Assembly (NCBI GenBank): GCA_028554645.1
Contig: JAQOOI010000079.1
Location: 558,001 to 622,000 of the forward strand
Source of the DNA: Omphalotus guepiniiformis
Lineage: Eukaryota; Basidiomycota; Agaricomycetes; Agaricales; Omphalotaceae
Reading direction: 5' to 3'
DNA: 64,000 nt
The number at the start of each line of letters is the position of its first letter. The stretch's first letter is position 1. The translations under genes and the position numbers were made by a program. The notes under the pieces are model-generated. The model searched no databases. It worked only from the letters and a program-made list of their open reading frames with translations, and was not told the DNA's origin. This document shows positions 35,758 through 44,000 of this stretch, piece after piece.

Positions 35758-38085
35758 GTTCAAACACAACAGATGTTCAGATATTTAGCACTCTATTAAA
35801 GCACTGCAATTCCTAATAGTCCGCCTCTACCAGCTCGAAGAACCGGGGCCTGACGTTCACAATCAAGAGGCCTTCTGCGATTTAACGCTCTAGAAGATAC
35901 GTAAAGTTCTCCAATTTGGCGGGCAGTCGTAACCTGGGGCGCTCGACCCTATACATGACAGTATATGTACTCTACTGCTTGTAAGTATTTCATAAATAGA
36001 TAGAAAACTGAGTGGAGTAATTAAAAGGAACAGAGGGATAACATCGAGTATAAAATGGATATAAACAGAAACAATATGACTGAGTTGGGTAAGTAGGCAC
36101 GTCTAGAGGGTAATTATGTGCAGTTCTTGGGTATATATGTGTAAGTATTATGTTTTAGTGATGTTTTTGGTACATCTAGACCCTTCTTATCATGCGCTCG
36201 AGCCATTCTAAACGAACTACTCCTATGCATTTCGTTATTATTCATCTTCGTAACTGTTTTACAGTGTACTTATAGGGGCGCCGAGGGCAGTTTCTAGTCA
36301 TTTATCCCGTCGGGCTTCCGTATTTTCTCCTATTTCGACATCTAGACCCCATAGCACCTCGTAGATATACCAATATCCAGCGCTCGAAGGTCAATTCTGT
36401 CATTACTTTACTAATAAGTTATTATACAGTCATCGAGACTGATCATTTTCATAGCTTTGACCATCTAGTATCTCGGAACGGAATCGTCGATCATATATTT
36501 CCGATCATAAAGCGTTATTTCCAGTATATCATCAATCTGCAGGTTCTAGGAGGTCGGCTAAGTTCGAACAAACCATTTTGATGGCTCGGCGATACCTCTA
36601 GCTTTGTCCTTTCGACATTATCGAGGCTCATGAGGCTATTACGCCTGTGTGTGTGTAGTTTCTTCCTTCCTAAGTCCCGTGGATTACACAGATACTTAAA
36701 TAGCGACTTCCAGACGAAGGGCTCTTTGCCAGGCAGGGTGGGTCTGACCATACTGTACAGTCTCGCAGCAGGTAGTTACTTCGCCGAAGGTCTAGAGGCA
36801 TATCAGCCATAAGGTCTTGATGCATACTCGTACATCGTAGTCCTTTCACTTCGAGCCTTTAACTATTCGTGTTCTATGTTTTAGCTAGCACTATGGGACA
36901 TAGCCTAGCCCTTTATTCCCATCATATTCACAGTAGAAATCGTTTAATTTCAGGTATTTCAGGTGTGTATGCGTTTTCAGCGCAACAGCGGAACCTGAGA
37001 AGGACGAGAGCCTAGAGAAAGATAAGTATAAGGAGTTGGTCAAGAGGGAAAAACGTTTGAGATTCGATGGTGTCGAGATGCCTCCGCTACCTACAGTAGT
37101 GAAGAAGAGCCGCGTACCAGAGGTTCCTTACGCGAACGTACCTGATGTGTCGTATTCGCCAACTGAGCAAGAGAAACTGAAAGCTCAGAAAGAGCGGTTA
37201 GAGAACCCGAGGGGGATAATTTGGAAGACAAGGAATGAGAAGGCCGCGGAGTCTCCTGTTATTCCGTTAACTAAACATCCTGACGCGGAAGAAACAGTAG
37301 TGGAATCAGAAATTTCACTCAGAGGAACGATCAAGTCAAGAGTCAAATTGAAGCCTGAAGAGACCGCGGGAGGTTTGAGAGAGATCCTAGCCAAAAGCCC
37401 CCTATTACCTTTTAGCGAGGAAAATGTAGGAGAGGTTCACGTAACAGCAAATACAGTCGCGTTAGCTGACCTTAATGTCACCGCGGAAGTTTTTGTTCTG
37501 AAACAGGCGGAAGGAGATCTTCCAGCAGGAGCGGTTGTGATTAGCGATCCAGTTGAACAGTACGTGGAAAGCCTGGGAAGCAAAGATAACCCAATTCAGA
37601 TCTACGTGGCAAGAGATTCAGAGTCGCTTCGATGCGTGTATCCTTTGGTAAATGGTACCGCGAAGATCGAAAGTCTACTAGACTCGGGTTCACAGATTAT
37701 CTCTACATCGGAGAAAAGAGCTCGCGAAGCAGGTTTATCGTGGGACCCGGACATAGTAATCTTTATGCAATCGGCTAACAAGGGTGTTGAGAAGTCTTTG
37801 GGATTGGCGCGTAATGTACCATTCTTACTAGGCGGAATCACCGTGTACTTACAAGTACATGTAATTCGAGACCCCGCATATGAATTGCTACTGGGACGGC
37901 CTTTTGACACGATCACGGAGAGTTTAGTGGATAATCATGCAGATGGAACGCAGGACCTCGTTATTCAGGACCCTAACACTAAGAAGCGAGCTGTTGTACC
38001 TACCTATGAGAGAGGGAAAGGTTCTGTACCTATAAGCAAAGACAAGGAACAGACTCAGGGTTTTTCAGCAGCTTCGAGGAATTGA
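21800..38085 (+). CDS. element B protease ORF, split by element C
   Basis: Two pieces, 21800..21911 and 36992..38085; the target duplication GCGG is counted once at 21908-21911. The junction reads KDA-EPEKDE in frame. The N-terminal half is charged linker. The retropepsin core has the catalytic LLDSGSQI, then a long beta-rich part (ARNVPFLLGGITVYLQVHV) and the substrate-flap-like ELLLGRPFD. The ORF ends at TGA 38083-38085, 18 nt after a GGGTTTT heptamer that links it to pol. As interrupted now it is not expressible; before C inserted it was intact. Confidence 0.8.
21912..23416 (-). repeat. 3' LTR of element C (1505 bp)
   Basis: Reads TGTTGCGCTGAAAACG at 23416 to ...GCTATTA at 21912 on the minus strand. 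It appears identical to the other C LTR except G at 23112 against A at 36683. It contains a CAGA microsatellite and several CTAGACC words. Confidence 0.93.
22111..22187. repeat. CAGA tetranucleotide microsatellite in C LTR
   Basis: About 77 bp of CAGA units with occasional CACAGA variants. The same tract is at 35682-35758 in the other LTR, with no length difference visible, which supports a very recent insertion because such tracts mutate fast. Confidence 0.9.
23417..23432 (-). promoter_or_regulatory. polypurine tract of element C
   Basis: Read on minus, TTTGGTTTGGGGGAGA ends exactly at the LTR start TGTTGCG. This is the expected site for plus-strand primer generation. An identical 16-mer occurs inside the element at 26331. 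Confidence 0.8.
23925..25809 (+). CDS. antisense accessory gene A1 of element C, Cys6 zinc-cluster-like protein
   Basis: Six exons against the direction of element C: 23925..24161, 24214..24390, 24448..24573, 24625..24954, 25009..25207 and 25259..25809. They total 1620 nt (539 aa), all GT-AG and in frame. The N-terminus is strongly basic (MARTTGKASKGKGKGPASAVAKK), which suggests DNA binding or a nuclear signal. A helical block follows (HDLANQLISILNDVYRRQ), then CPHVRGVWLALLRLSHPLESRI, an acidic stretch, and a KKRRITEIDDDDDLF segment. Exon 5 holds CTRC...HQC...KCLSCYKGRQPC, a C-x2-C-x8-C-x11-C-x2-C-x6-C pattern close to fungal Zn(II)2Cys6 clusters. Exon 6 starts with a coiled-coil-like helix (LSLEVSSLVEKIASYEQML) and ends Ser/Pro-rich. 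The last exons match the partial gene at 63616-64000 in element B in position, intron site and pattern. Function is unknown; a DNA-binding role is inference. Confidence 0.75.
25810..26567. other. spacer between A1 and A2 of element C, with internal PPT copy
   Basis: No ORF is supported. It holds the 3' end of A1, the presumed A2 promoter and the exact polypurine-tract copy at 26331-26346. One CTAGACC word lies near 26149. Confidence 0.55.
26331..26346 (-). promoter_or_regulatory. internal copy of the element C polypurine tract
   Basis: TCTCCCCCAAACCAAA on plus, identical to 23417-23432. It lies 237 bp upstream of the A2 ATG; the terminal copy lies 508 bp upstream of the A1 ATG. It may be a second plus-strand primer site or a pyrimidine-rich promoter element shared by the antisense genes. 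A similar tract sits at the same relative place in D (52761-52778). Confidence 0.6.
26568..27892 (+). CDS. antisense accessory gene A2 of element C
   Basis: Six exons against the element: 26568..26720, 26771..26956, 27013..27096, 27147..27254, 27307..27493 and 27546..27892. They total 1065 nt (354 aa), all GT-AG and in frame. The N-terminus is MARGSNKTWPERDQWLKETQEA, then a helical region ending HLNGLEEFFAKLEVLRQPTRKRK. A short exon encodes an acidic run (IIEDDDDDDEIEFVGG), the next AGLAAALGLSASMHAP, and the last a conserved helical block, LSVEALRSVLNFLRTEQVTLQHAVHFHANQYQF, with a Ser/Thr-rich tail. The acidic run, GLSAS-hAP block and FLRTE-HQH block recur in order in D (51744-52690). The homologous gene in B (61692-63131) is more diverged. 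No known domain is recognised. It ends 191 bp from the convergent pol stop. Confidence 0.75.
28084..32154 (-). CDS. element C pol: RT, RNase H, integrase
   Basis: The frame is entered by a -1 shift at 32151-32157; the first in-frame ATG is only at 31959, so translation as a Pro-Pol fusion is likely. The RT is divergent but has catalytic Asp in GLLDVFVGYDER and Y-I-D-D in RPYIDDVPVKGP, with LPMGWTNSVPIYHDD between. RNase H has D in LAVDTSWMAVG, E in QPKRELYGL, D in VETDASYIKGML and D in HGPDGLSR. The integrase has the HHCC finger (HDHLGHKGMYATK ... CQACQ), then catalytic D in HVDVFKVSPA, D in VVTDNA and E in NGKIERAHFD. A GPF-like block (YPRYRGPMIVIRRTKGG) follows, then an acidic tail. There is no chromodomain. 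No inactivating change was seen. Confidence 0.9.
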   Translation of the reverse strand, partial: FSILEDLTGHQGEVAVSIGLGKDGRYEITGYRLPDEETFSNNEKAEAYVYASRASIEESDPKAALMLKSYMKKEITEDNCKVYCTWREARVQDEKVPSRPAYEGLEAATVFNTAARTEKMVRRMPNLHCRILPRGSKARFRKPFAVFGSKYKPVAIKVKPVKTTLPEEFRIERHITGDPLEGMPTLSPNPPDFTPGERYNEERKAIIEKNHDEDFLWPEEMKLVHHLMKVQEKGFAWEASEGGTFKTEFFPPVKFPVIPHTPWVERNIPIPPGIYGDVCKIIKDKIDSGVYEPSSSSYRSRWFCVLKKDGKSLRLVHSLEPLNKVTIQHSGIPPATADIARSFAGRSCIGLLDVFVGYDERLVDEGSRDLTTFQTPFGPHRLVKLPMGWTNSVPIYHDDITYILKEEIPHITRPYIDDVPVKGPSTRYELEGGGYETIPENSGIRRFVWEHMQNMNRIVQRMKHAGGTFSGPKAFICCAEGNVVGHRVSYEGELPEEKMAKTILSWDATQWTKRTHVKSFLGTAGQLRMFIKDYAKKARPLTRLTSSQVPFEIGEKELEAVELLKEGIRNAPALKPIDYSLSSGITLAVDTSWMAVGYYLYQRDPKDPKKKFYNYFGSITLNEREARFSQPKRELYGLKLALAHTYYQTYGCRDLTVETDASYIKGMLDNPSSGPNATINRWIEEIRKYHFELVHIKGSIHGPDGLSRPPPGSEPTERLPAEEEDYLDEDDGEPLRFRQEDENEQGPYDFEDFKHEIDSRGGYLQGLALSVEDFEDDIQELIEEERRFAYWREHILFEQGKTLDQFAQVLVAPESTEEWEHDHPYMEEHRTTIGIELDRLLPRIKEFLMHPESDMLDEMDARARRKFLSKASRYFVDKKGRMYRRNDEVGGQHQLIVEKERRMYILHSAHDHLGHKGMYATKAVIEKRFWWPELERDVNWFVKTCQACQDRALALLKIPPTLTHTPSLFQKVHVDVFKVSPASNGCKNVVHGRCALSSWSEGRAIRDETARALGEWFFEDIICRWGCPQEVVTDNARSMIAMLKWLEEKYGIKGIRISAYNSQANGKIERAHFDIRQALVKATGGDLKRWYWFLKHVLWADRVTTRRGFGCSPYFLVTGAEPILPLDLIESTWLVEVPDRVLTYEELIGYRARALAKHRTHVMGMISRVDEEKRRTMKKFEQDYEHVIKDYDFKPGTLVQVRNTQIEKSLDRKMYPRYRGPMIVIRRTKGGAYIIAEMDGSVLKEKIAAFRVLPHFARYEPIDLPTNVLDLIDLTAEQLERMVNEDEDTYDEQSRDYIFDSIPNLRMPRDEEYEDDSDEEDDHPSPERDLSAEPEEITGVRTRSNKQFVLLRRSGT
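32133..33485 (-). CDS. element C protease ORF
   Basis: Starts at ATG 33485 (MKELKQVLVGAKK), 11 nt after the first base of the gag stop. A long charged linker precedes a retropepsin-like core with ILDSGSQIVSMD, ARNVPFTFGEIVVYMQIHV and KVLLGRPFDV. It stops at 32133, 15 nt after the AAATTTT slippery heptamer. It could also be made by reinitiation at this ATG rather than by frameshifting from gag. Confidence 0.88.
   Translation of the reverse strand: MKELKQVLVGAKKLPSPVPSKAPEEDNAGKTSRRLEVVLERPKNFNRHLYKPINMTDESLETPEPELGKEAPAHNVPETKNLNKRPFDNIKPIERRIQPPKEGLETSPVTARTPSVDIEESRGSAKKKVTFDLPKGPEYKLQSGVYRPGVAEEVATKILKSEIPISMEEVIAISPTLQKILNRKTKNSRVYKRPLKAFVQEIRDEENPEDTDLPEDSISLPYDTQVVDIDDLAWGDCFVQVLEGSSGLQTGSLVHVDVVEQYLEDVPPSERGKIIIVARPSDSLRVIFPDINKQGPVECILDSGSQIVSMDTDIAMGLGLAWDPKTVIHMQSASGQLSPTRGLARNVPFTFGEIVVYMQIHVMDKAPYKVLLGRPFDVLTESNIKTNKDGSQELTIRDPNSGMTCTMGTYERGRGIGPKPEGEEKLTPATQKAAEEERSPQDGNFQSSKI
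32151..32157 (-). promoter_or_regulatory. putative -1 frameshift site, C protease to pol
   Basis: A AAT TTT in the protease frame (GGA AAT TTT CAA), five sense codons before the TGA. The -1 frame is open here and runs into RT. The same heptamer sits at the same junction in D and the equivalent GGGTTTT in B. Confidence 0.72.
33494..35326 (-). CDS. element C gag
   Basis: The frame is open from 35326 but the first ATG is at 35071 (MPDEGNNATAGPAGQ). The pre-ATG part reads as protein and shares KIS-SSR and TRNS-AG-EEL with D gag, so it is probably translated. The capsid-like region has LAGWLEDLEEIFRTLNIRSEMAKIHLALKY. The zinc knuckle is CFMCGGRGHGSQDC near 33895. It ends GGSKN with stop at 33494, directly after GAAAAAC (33497-33503 complement), a possible weak -1 slip site. 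Confidence 0.85.
   Translation of the reverse strand, partial: HFKVFYFESESLAKISDSSRRGKPRTTRNSREAGQEELIFESRPPRRSRIPVRNNLPLSRERYRGTNEVIGDIRLPSPEFSDFTNMPDEGNNATAGPAGQGRNPQQQRQPNNDEAAANRNPGGNRPRRPQQTEVVDAYLRELPAEVLAEVQNEQLPKVSKKAPIFDRDRPEKLAGWLEDLEEIFRTLNIRSEMAKIHLALKYMTYETRKELATLDAASGDDWETFRVALLDCYPDSSDKDGYGSKQRLMSVIEKYMLVPSGQLEKLLAFSRAYQIEAKKLMSGHAVISNFEAVQGYLAALEEQFRKRVIRKLSTNGTGEGVRRRDDPWTLEQVVKAAKAVCAIPPEELYDVGAGWSLPGVINTGARPLSSRPSMTDRLTAIKQEEAQNEWERKISYTVDDNETKIKTIHQKLDTMTNQNQEMMKSLIRMVQMSSRNTGNMGLASSTNVGMSSMPNRGLLDTSRVMPARDLACFMCGGRGHGSQDCPAQHHFVSKGWMKRNARNRWELKDGSPLPWINEGDKETRKEKIEKIAKEKGWDVEVHPDQFLYEVESMPNAYQVQLHEASPLGMENNEVDTLAVQVLEQLERMGVEYKALSDGQVSINTPGGSKN
35464..35480 (-). promoter_or_regulatory. 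primer-binding site of element C
   Basis: Complement of TGGAGCCCACCGCGAGG, two nucleotides from the 5' LTR, identical to the B and D sites. Confidence 0.75.
35483..36987 (-). repeat. 5' LTR of element C (1505 bp)
   Basis: Same length as the 3' LTR and almost identical to it. It should hold the promoter for the sense transcript. I did not fix a TATA box or start site. Confidence 0.93.
38058..38064 (+). promoter_or_regulatory. putative -1 frameshift site, B protease to pol
   Basis: G GGT TTT in the protease frame (CAG GGT TTT TCA), six sense codons before the stop. The -1 frame reads FSSFEELIPDQGEAAV and continues into RT; this stretch of pol has no ATG. Confidence 0.72.
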
Positions 38086-41000
38086 TCCCAGATCAAGGAG
38101 AAGCCGCGGTGGTTTTGGAATTAAATGACGAAGGTATTCCCATTGGCATAAGTGATGTAGTATTTGCAGATATAAACGAAGAGCAAAAATCAAAGTTTGA
38201 GAAGCGAGAGTTACGCGATCTATACTTATCTGCCGCGGAAAAGTATATTGATCTAAAAAGTGATAAAGAAACGACGAGACCCGTATTGAGATCCTATTTG
38301 AGTTCGGTGTATGGAGCGCAAAATCCTGCCGCGTACTCTCAAGCAAATTTCACGGTGCAAGAAGTAGAGCTAGAAGACGGCGTAGAAGAGTTACAGCAAA
38401 TTCCCCTGTTTGATGTAAGGAGCATCGCGATGCTTGATGTATCCCCTGATATGAAAGATCAAGTGAGGAGGCACGCGTCGCGGCTGTGGAAGGAACGTTA
38501 CGAACCAATTAGTATCTTGGCAGGGAAGAAATACAAACCTGTCGCGTTGAAAACACGCCCTGTTCTAGGAGATTTACCATCGAAGTTTAGAATCATAAGA
38601 GAGATTAAAGGAGATCCATTGGCTGATATGCCGCCGCTTTCGCCTAATCCTCCAGAATTCACGCCGACTGGTAGGTATACTCAGGAACGTAAAGAGATAA
38701 TAGACGAGATACATAAGGAAGAATTCCTTTGGCCAGAAGAACGGAAGTTGATGCATCATATGATGATGCAGCAAGAGAAAGGGTTCGCGTGGGACGACAG
38801 TGAACGCGGAAGATTCAGAACAGATTTCTTTCCTTCAGTAGAGATGCCCGTGATACCTCATACACCTTGGGTTGAGAGGAACATTCCTATTCCCCCTGGT
38901 ATTTTTAATGAAGTATGCGCGGCAGTTAGACGAAAGATTGACGCGGGAGTTTACGAACCATCGAACTCGTCTTACCGATCGAAGTGGTTCGCGGTGTTAA
39001 AGAAAGACGGAAAGAGTATTCGACTAGTACATAGTTTGGAACCGTTGAACGCGGTAACAATAGCACATTCTGGTATACCGCCTGCTACTGAAGAGCTCGC
39101 GGAGAAATTCTGTGGTAGAGCTTGTGGAGGGATTCTAGATTTATATGTTGGCTATGATGAAAGAGAGTTGGCAATAGCATCGCGAGACTTAACTACATTC
39201 CAGACTCCCTTTGGAGCCCTGAGGTTAGTAACACTACCGATGGGATGGACGAATTCAGTACCAATCTTCCACGATGATGTAACACACATATTACAAGAAG
39301 AGATCCCGGAGTTTACGCAACCATACATCGATGATGTTCCTGTACGCGGTCCTGAAACGACTTATCAAAGTGAAGATGGTACGTACGAGACCATTCCTGG
39401 TAATGATGGGATACGGAGGTTTATTTGGGAACATTTCACCAATATGAATAGAGTCATTCAAAGAATGAAGTACTGTGGTGGGACTTTCTCAGGCCCCAAA
39501 GCTGTATTGTGTAAAAGCGAGATTACCGTGGTCGGACATAGGTGTACACGAGAAGGAAGAGAGATCGACCCGGAACGAGCGAAAACTATTACCAACTGGG
39601 GTGGACCTGAGAATATCCTAGAAGAGAAGGATATAAGACCATTCTTAGGCACCGCGGGACTAGTAAGAATGTTCGTCAAAGACTATGCAAAGATCGCGGA
39701 GCCTTTAACCCGATTTACGCGTAAAGATATTCCGTTCGAATGGCGACAAGAGCAAAGTGACGCGTTGGCAAAGTTGAAAGAGGCAGTAAAGAATAGCAAG
39801 GCATTACGACCACTAAAGTATGATGTGGAAGACCCTGTTATATTGGCAGTAGATACGTCGTGGAAAGCGGTTGGGTTCTATATTTGTCAAGTGGATCCAG
39901 AGAATCCGCGACGAAGGTTCTACTCCAGATTCGGTTCGATTACACTAAGTGATCGCGAAGCTAGGTTTTCACAGCCGAAACGGGAGTTGTTTGGTTTGTA
40001 TCGCGCGTTACGAGCGTGCCAGTATTGGTTGTTTGGTATTCGCAACCTTATAATCGAAACTGACGCGAAGTACATTAAAGGCATGTTAGAGCATCCTGAT
40101 CAAATGCCAAACGCCGCGATAAATAGGTGGATAGAGTCGATCATGATGTTTCATTTTAAACTGAAGCACGTACCAGGCAAGGTTCACGGACCTGATGGAC
40201 TATCACGGCGGGATAAGCAAGTAGGAGACGATGAGTATGACAATCCTGAAGATGGTGAAGTTCAAGAACCCTATAAATTAGAGGAGTTTGTAGATAAGAT
40301 TGACTCTAAGCATGGTTACGCGCAAGTATTAGTTGATGAGAAAGAGGAATGGAAAAGTAATTATATGACTGGTTTAGCCGCGTCGGTAGACGACTTTAAG
40401 GAAGAATTGACGCGTGCTTATAAGCAAGAACGAGAGTTCCGCGACATACCAGAAGTAAAACAGTTTGTAGCCGCGAACTTGGCTAGTGAAGTACCAGAAC
40501 TCGAGGAGCCACCAGAGCATATTGACGAAACAGAGTATGATGAGTCTAAGCGATCGAAGGGAGCGATAAACCAAGATAAAACAGTCGCGGAGGTTTTCAA
40601 ATGGCTAACAGACACTTCTAAGAGGCCTGTAGGCTATGAGAATAACAAACGCTTCAAGAACTTTTTAAGGTTAGCGCGGAACTTCTTTATACAAGACGGA
40701 AAACTCTATCGACGTGGAATTGAGGCAAAACATAAGCTGGTAGTTGAGAAGTCGCGTTGCGTCGCCATGATCCATGCTTGTCATGATAGTCTGGGGCACC
40801 GCGGCTTCTTCGCTACTAAATCCTTACTTATGGAACGCTTTTGGTGGCCTGAAATGGAGAAAGACATCTATGAGTATGTGAAGACCTGTCATACGTGCCA
40901 AGTAAGACAAAAGACAAAGATCAGGATTCCTCCTACCGAGACGAAGACACCGTCAATCTTTCAGAAAATTCACGCTGACACCATGTATATGCCGGCGTCG

Positions 41001-44000
41001 AATGGCTACAAGCTGATTGTACATGGTAGGTGCGCGTTAACCGGCTGGATGGAAGGAAGACCGTTGAAAGCAGAGTCCGCAAGAGCGATTGGGCAGTGGT
41101 TGTGGGAAGAAATTATATGCCGCTGGGGCTGTCTTATAGAGATAGTAACAGATAATGGCGGACCTTTTCTAAAGGCGTTGGAATGGTTAGAGAAGAAATA
41201 TGGCGTGCGCGGTATTCGCATATCACCTTATAACTCCCAAGCCAACGGTATCGTGGAACACGCGCATTATGATGTGCGACACAGTCTCATAAAGGCCGCG
41301 GGAGGTGACGATTCAAAATGGTTTTACTATTTCTACTTAGTAATGTGGGCTGATAGGTGTACCATAAGAAAGAGATTTGGGTGCTCCCCATTCTTCGCAG
41401 TAACTGGTGCGCACCCCTCGCTACCTTTTGATATCGTTGAGGCAACATGGCTTGTAGAATATCCTGATCATTTCATAAGTGACGCGGAACTAATTGGACT
41501 ACGGGCGAAAGCATTGGCTAAGCACGCGAAGCACGTAGTTGAATTGCGGGAACGCGTAACATGCGAGAAAAGGTCACGGTTGTTGAAGTTCGAAAAAGAG
41601 TATAAGTGTCAGCGACTCGAGTTATAAACTCAAATAACCAAACACAATGATCTTAGTTTCACACGAGTAAGAGAAAAGCAGAAAGTGGAATTGAGAAAAG
41701 AGACGATACAAGGAAGTATGCTAAGTACAAGTCTAAACTCGAGGAGTTATTGACAAGATCGAAGCTAAAGAAATATCTACCTAAACGGACTTATTATATA
41801 CGTAAATAAAACCCTAAACCCTGGGCTATAACCCTTGACTAATACACCGTGTGTCTACCATGAGTTCGATCGCCTCAAGTACTTCATTAATGATCGTGAT
41901 CGCCTTGAGGTCTACATGCTTGATCTCGATCATCATGCTACATACGTATGTATTTAATATAACCCTAGATCTATAACTTACGATGTTATCTACTGATAAT
42001 AAAAGTGTCTATATGTACAAACAATGAGATAAGATGAAAAAAGAAAACATTCGTAACATGACCCCCTCCTTAGGGACGATGTCCCCATCGTCCTAACTTC
42101 ACTGCTAATGCTTCTGTCGGCATCTTCTTCGTTTCTACTACTTCCGTACATGCTTCAGGGATAGGTCGTTGTCGCGACTAAAAGCGGTCTAGGCTTGAAA
42201 TCATGCAGATTGAGAAAGATTTTGGTTGTTCAAACATTGGAAACTGAACAATGAGGACTAGAGTTCACCCAGACTGCTAGTTGAAACATGAGAACACACT
42301 CAGTTACTCAAGCCTGAGTGTAGAGTTAGCTACAGTACATGATATGGTACTTAGCAACTGTGACCAATGGGATCATGGAGAGAGATACTAGTTTTGCCTC
42401 TCACTTTGTATTGGAGTACCAATGTTCCATGCTAAGTTGAGTTGGTCAGACCCACCCTCTAAAGACTAGAGACTCTCATGAGTGTTGTTTGATTGTAATC
42501 CAAGGGAATGATGGAAGTTACAATTCAATCTGAGAAACATCTAAGTCCACTGGACTACCTAACTCCAGCTGGTCTTGCTAACTCAGGTTGGCTGTAAAGA
42601 CTGAATGCTGAGAGTGCAGACAATCTTGTATTGTGCTAACCAGAGAAATATGTTGTACATTTGGTACTATGCTTAGGATGGTGTTACTACTGGTGAACCA
42701 CCTTTGTCTGTTGGCTAAAGAGGAAAAATCCTCTAAGTCATTTCTGAAGAATGGAGTTAGATACTCAAGCTATCCTACCATGGAGCTAGATGTTGATTCT
42801 GGAGTATCCCTCTGAAATGTAACATCTAACTGAGTGATACCCTGCACCCAGACACCCAAATAGGGAAGAAGAAACGATTATTGGGACATAATACTGCCCA
42901 TAGCTTGTTGCTAGAACCAGCTAAAAGGAGAAGTACCTCCTGGAGACAAATCAGATGCAAGATCTGGCCAGATAGACACATGTGCTACTGTACAGCTTGT
43001 GGATGATAGTAACAACGGAGTAGGGTCTAGATGACCTCTGAAACGAAGAAATAACCACTGGATCTGCTAGGAACCTCACCAGCAGCCCCCAGTTAGGAAA
43101 TCCAAAAGAGTTGCAAATTTCAAAATCATAAAAGATGTTGTCATATGGCACCATTCTGGACTGATATTGCGTGCTGTACACCCTGGTTAGATACCCTGGA
43201 CTTGATTGCCAAGCCACTATATGGACAAAGCGATTTTTATAACAATTTTTATACCCAAGATACCTATACATGACAGTATCTAACTGAAAAATACCTACAA
43301 AAATACCTAAAAAGACACCAATCCCTGCTCAATTAGTCTTTCTGTTATCTATTCTAGTTACTCTGCTCAGATTCCCTTACATTTTCGAGATTTACTATAT
43401 TTATTTTCTGACCTGTATATAAGAACTACCTACTTGTAGATATTTTTCCTTAAGTTAGGACTGCCTAGGCTCACTACCAAAGCAGAACTTCTTCTAGACG
43501 AAAATTGCCTGGCTCTTAGGAGTTCAGTTATAGAGAAATATACCAGTTGTGCAAACTTCTGTAAAGTCCCTTGTGGCAAACCTTGAGAGAGATACTGAAA
43601 CTGTTGCTGTCCCTGCTGTTCTGTCTGTGCTGTTCTGCCTGCTGAAACTGTTGCTGCTACTGTTCTGATTGATACTGTCACTGTTTGGACCATTGGATCG
43701 AGTTGCCCACTCTGATTATTGCCCTGAACCATCCCCTGAACCCCTGAGAAACTAGTTGCCCTCTGTCTTGAACCTGTGTTTTTGAGTTGCCCTGTCACTT
43801 ATACCCTGTTCAGAGCGGACTGCAGACACTTGCTAGCTCAGTATTGAGTTCGATTGTCGAGTTTAACTGTGCGGAACCTTTGACAACGCCAGCCACACCT
43901 CCACAAACCCCCTAGAATTGAGTTAGAGGTTGTTTCTTGAGACTCCCTCTCAGTCAAATTCTTGCACATTATCTGGAGCCCACCGCGAGGGGTGGCTTTA

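Larger units (their letters stand above)
21912..36987 (-). mobile_element. element C: complete LTR retrotransposon with two antisense genes
   Basis: 15,076 bp, minus strand, flanked by GCGG (21908-21911 and 36988-36991). The LTRs are 1505 bp each. In element order it has 5' LTR (right), primer-binding site, gag, protease, RT-RNaseH-IN, A2 and A1 on the opposite strand, polypurine tract, 3' LTR (left). All ORFs are open, so it may be autonomous. Confidence 0.92.
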
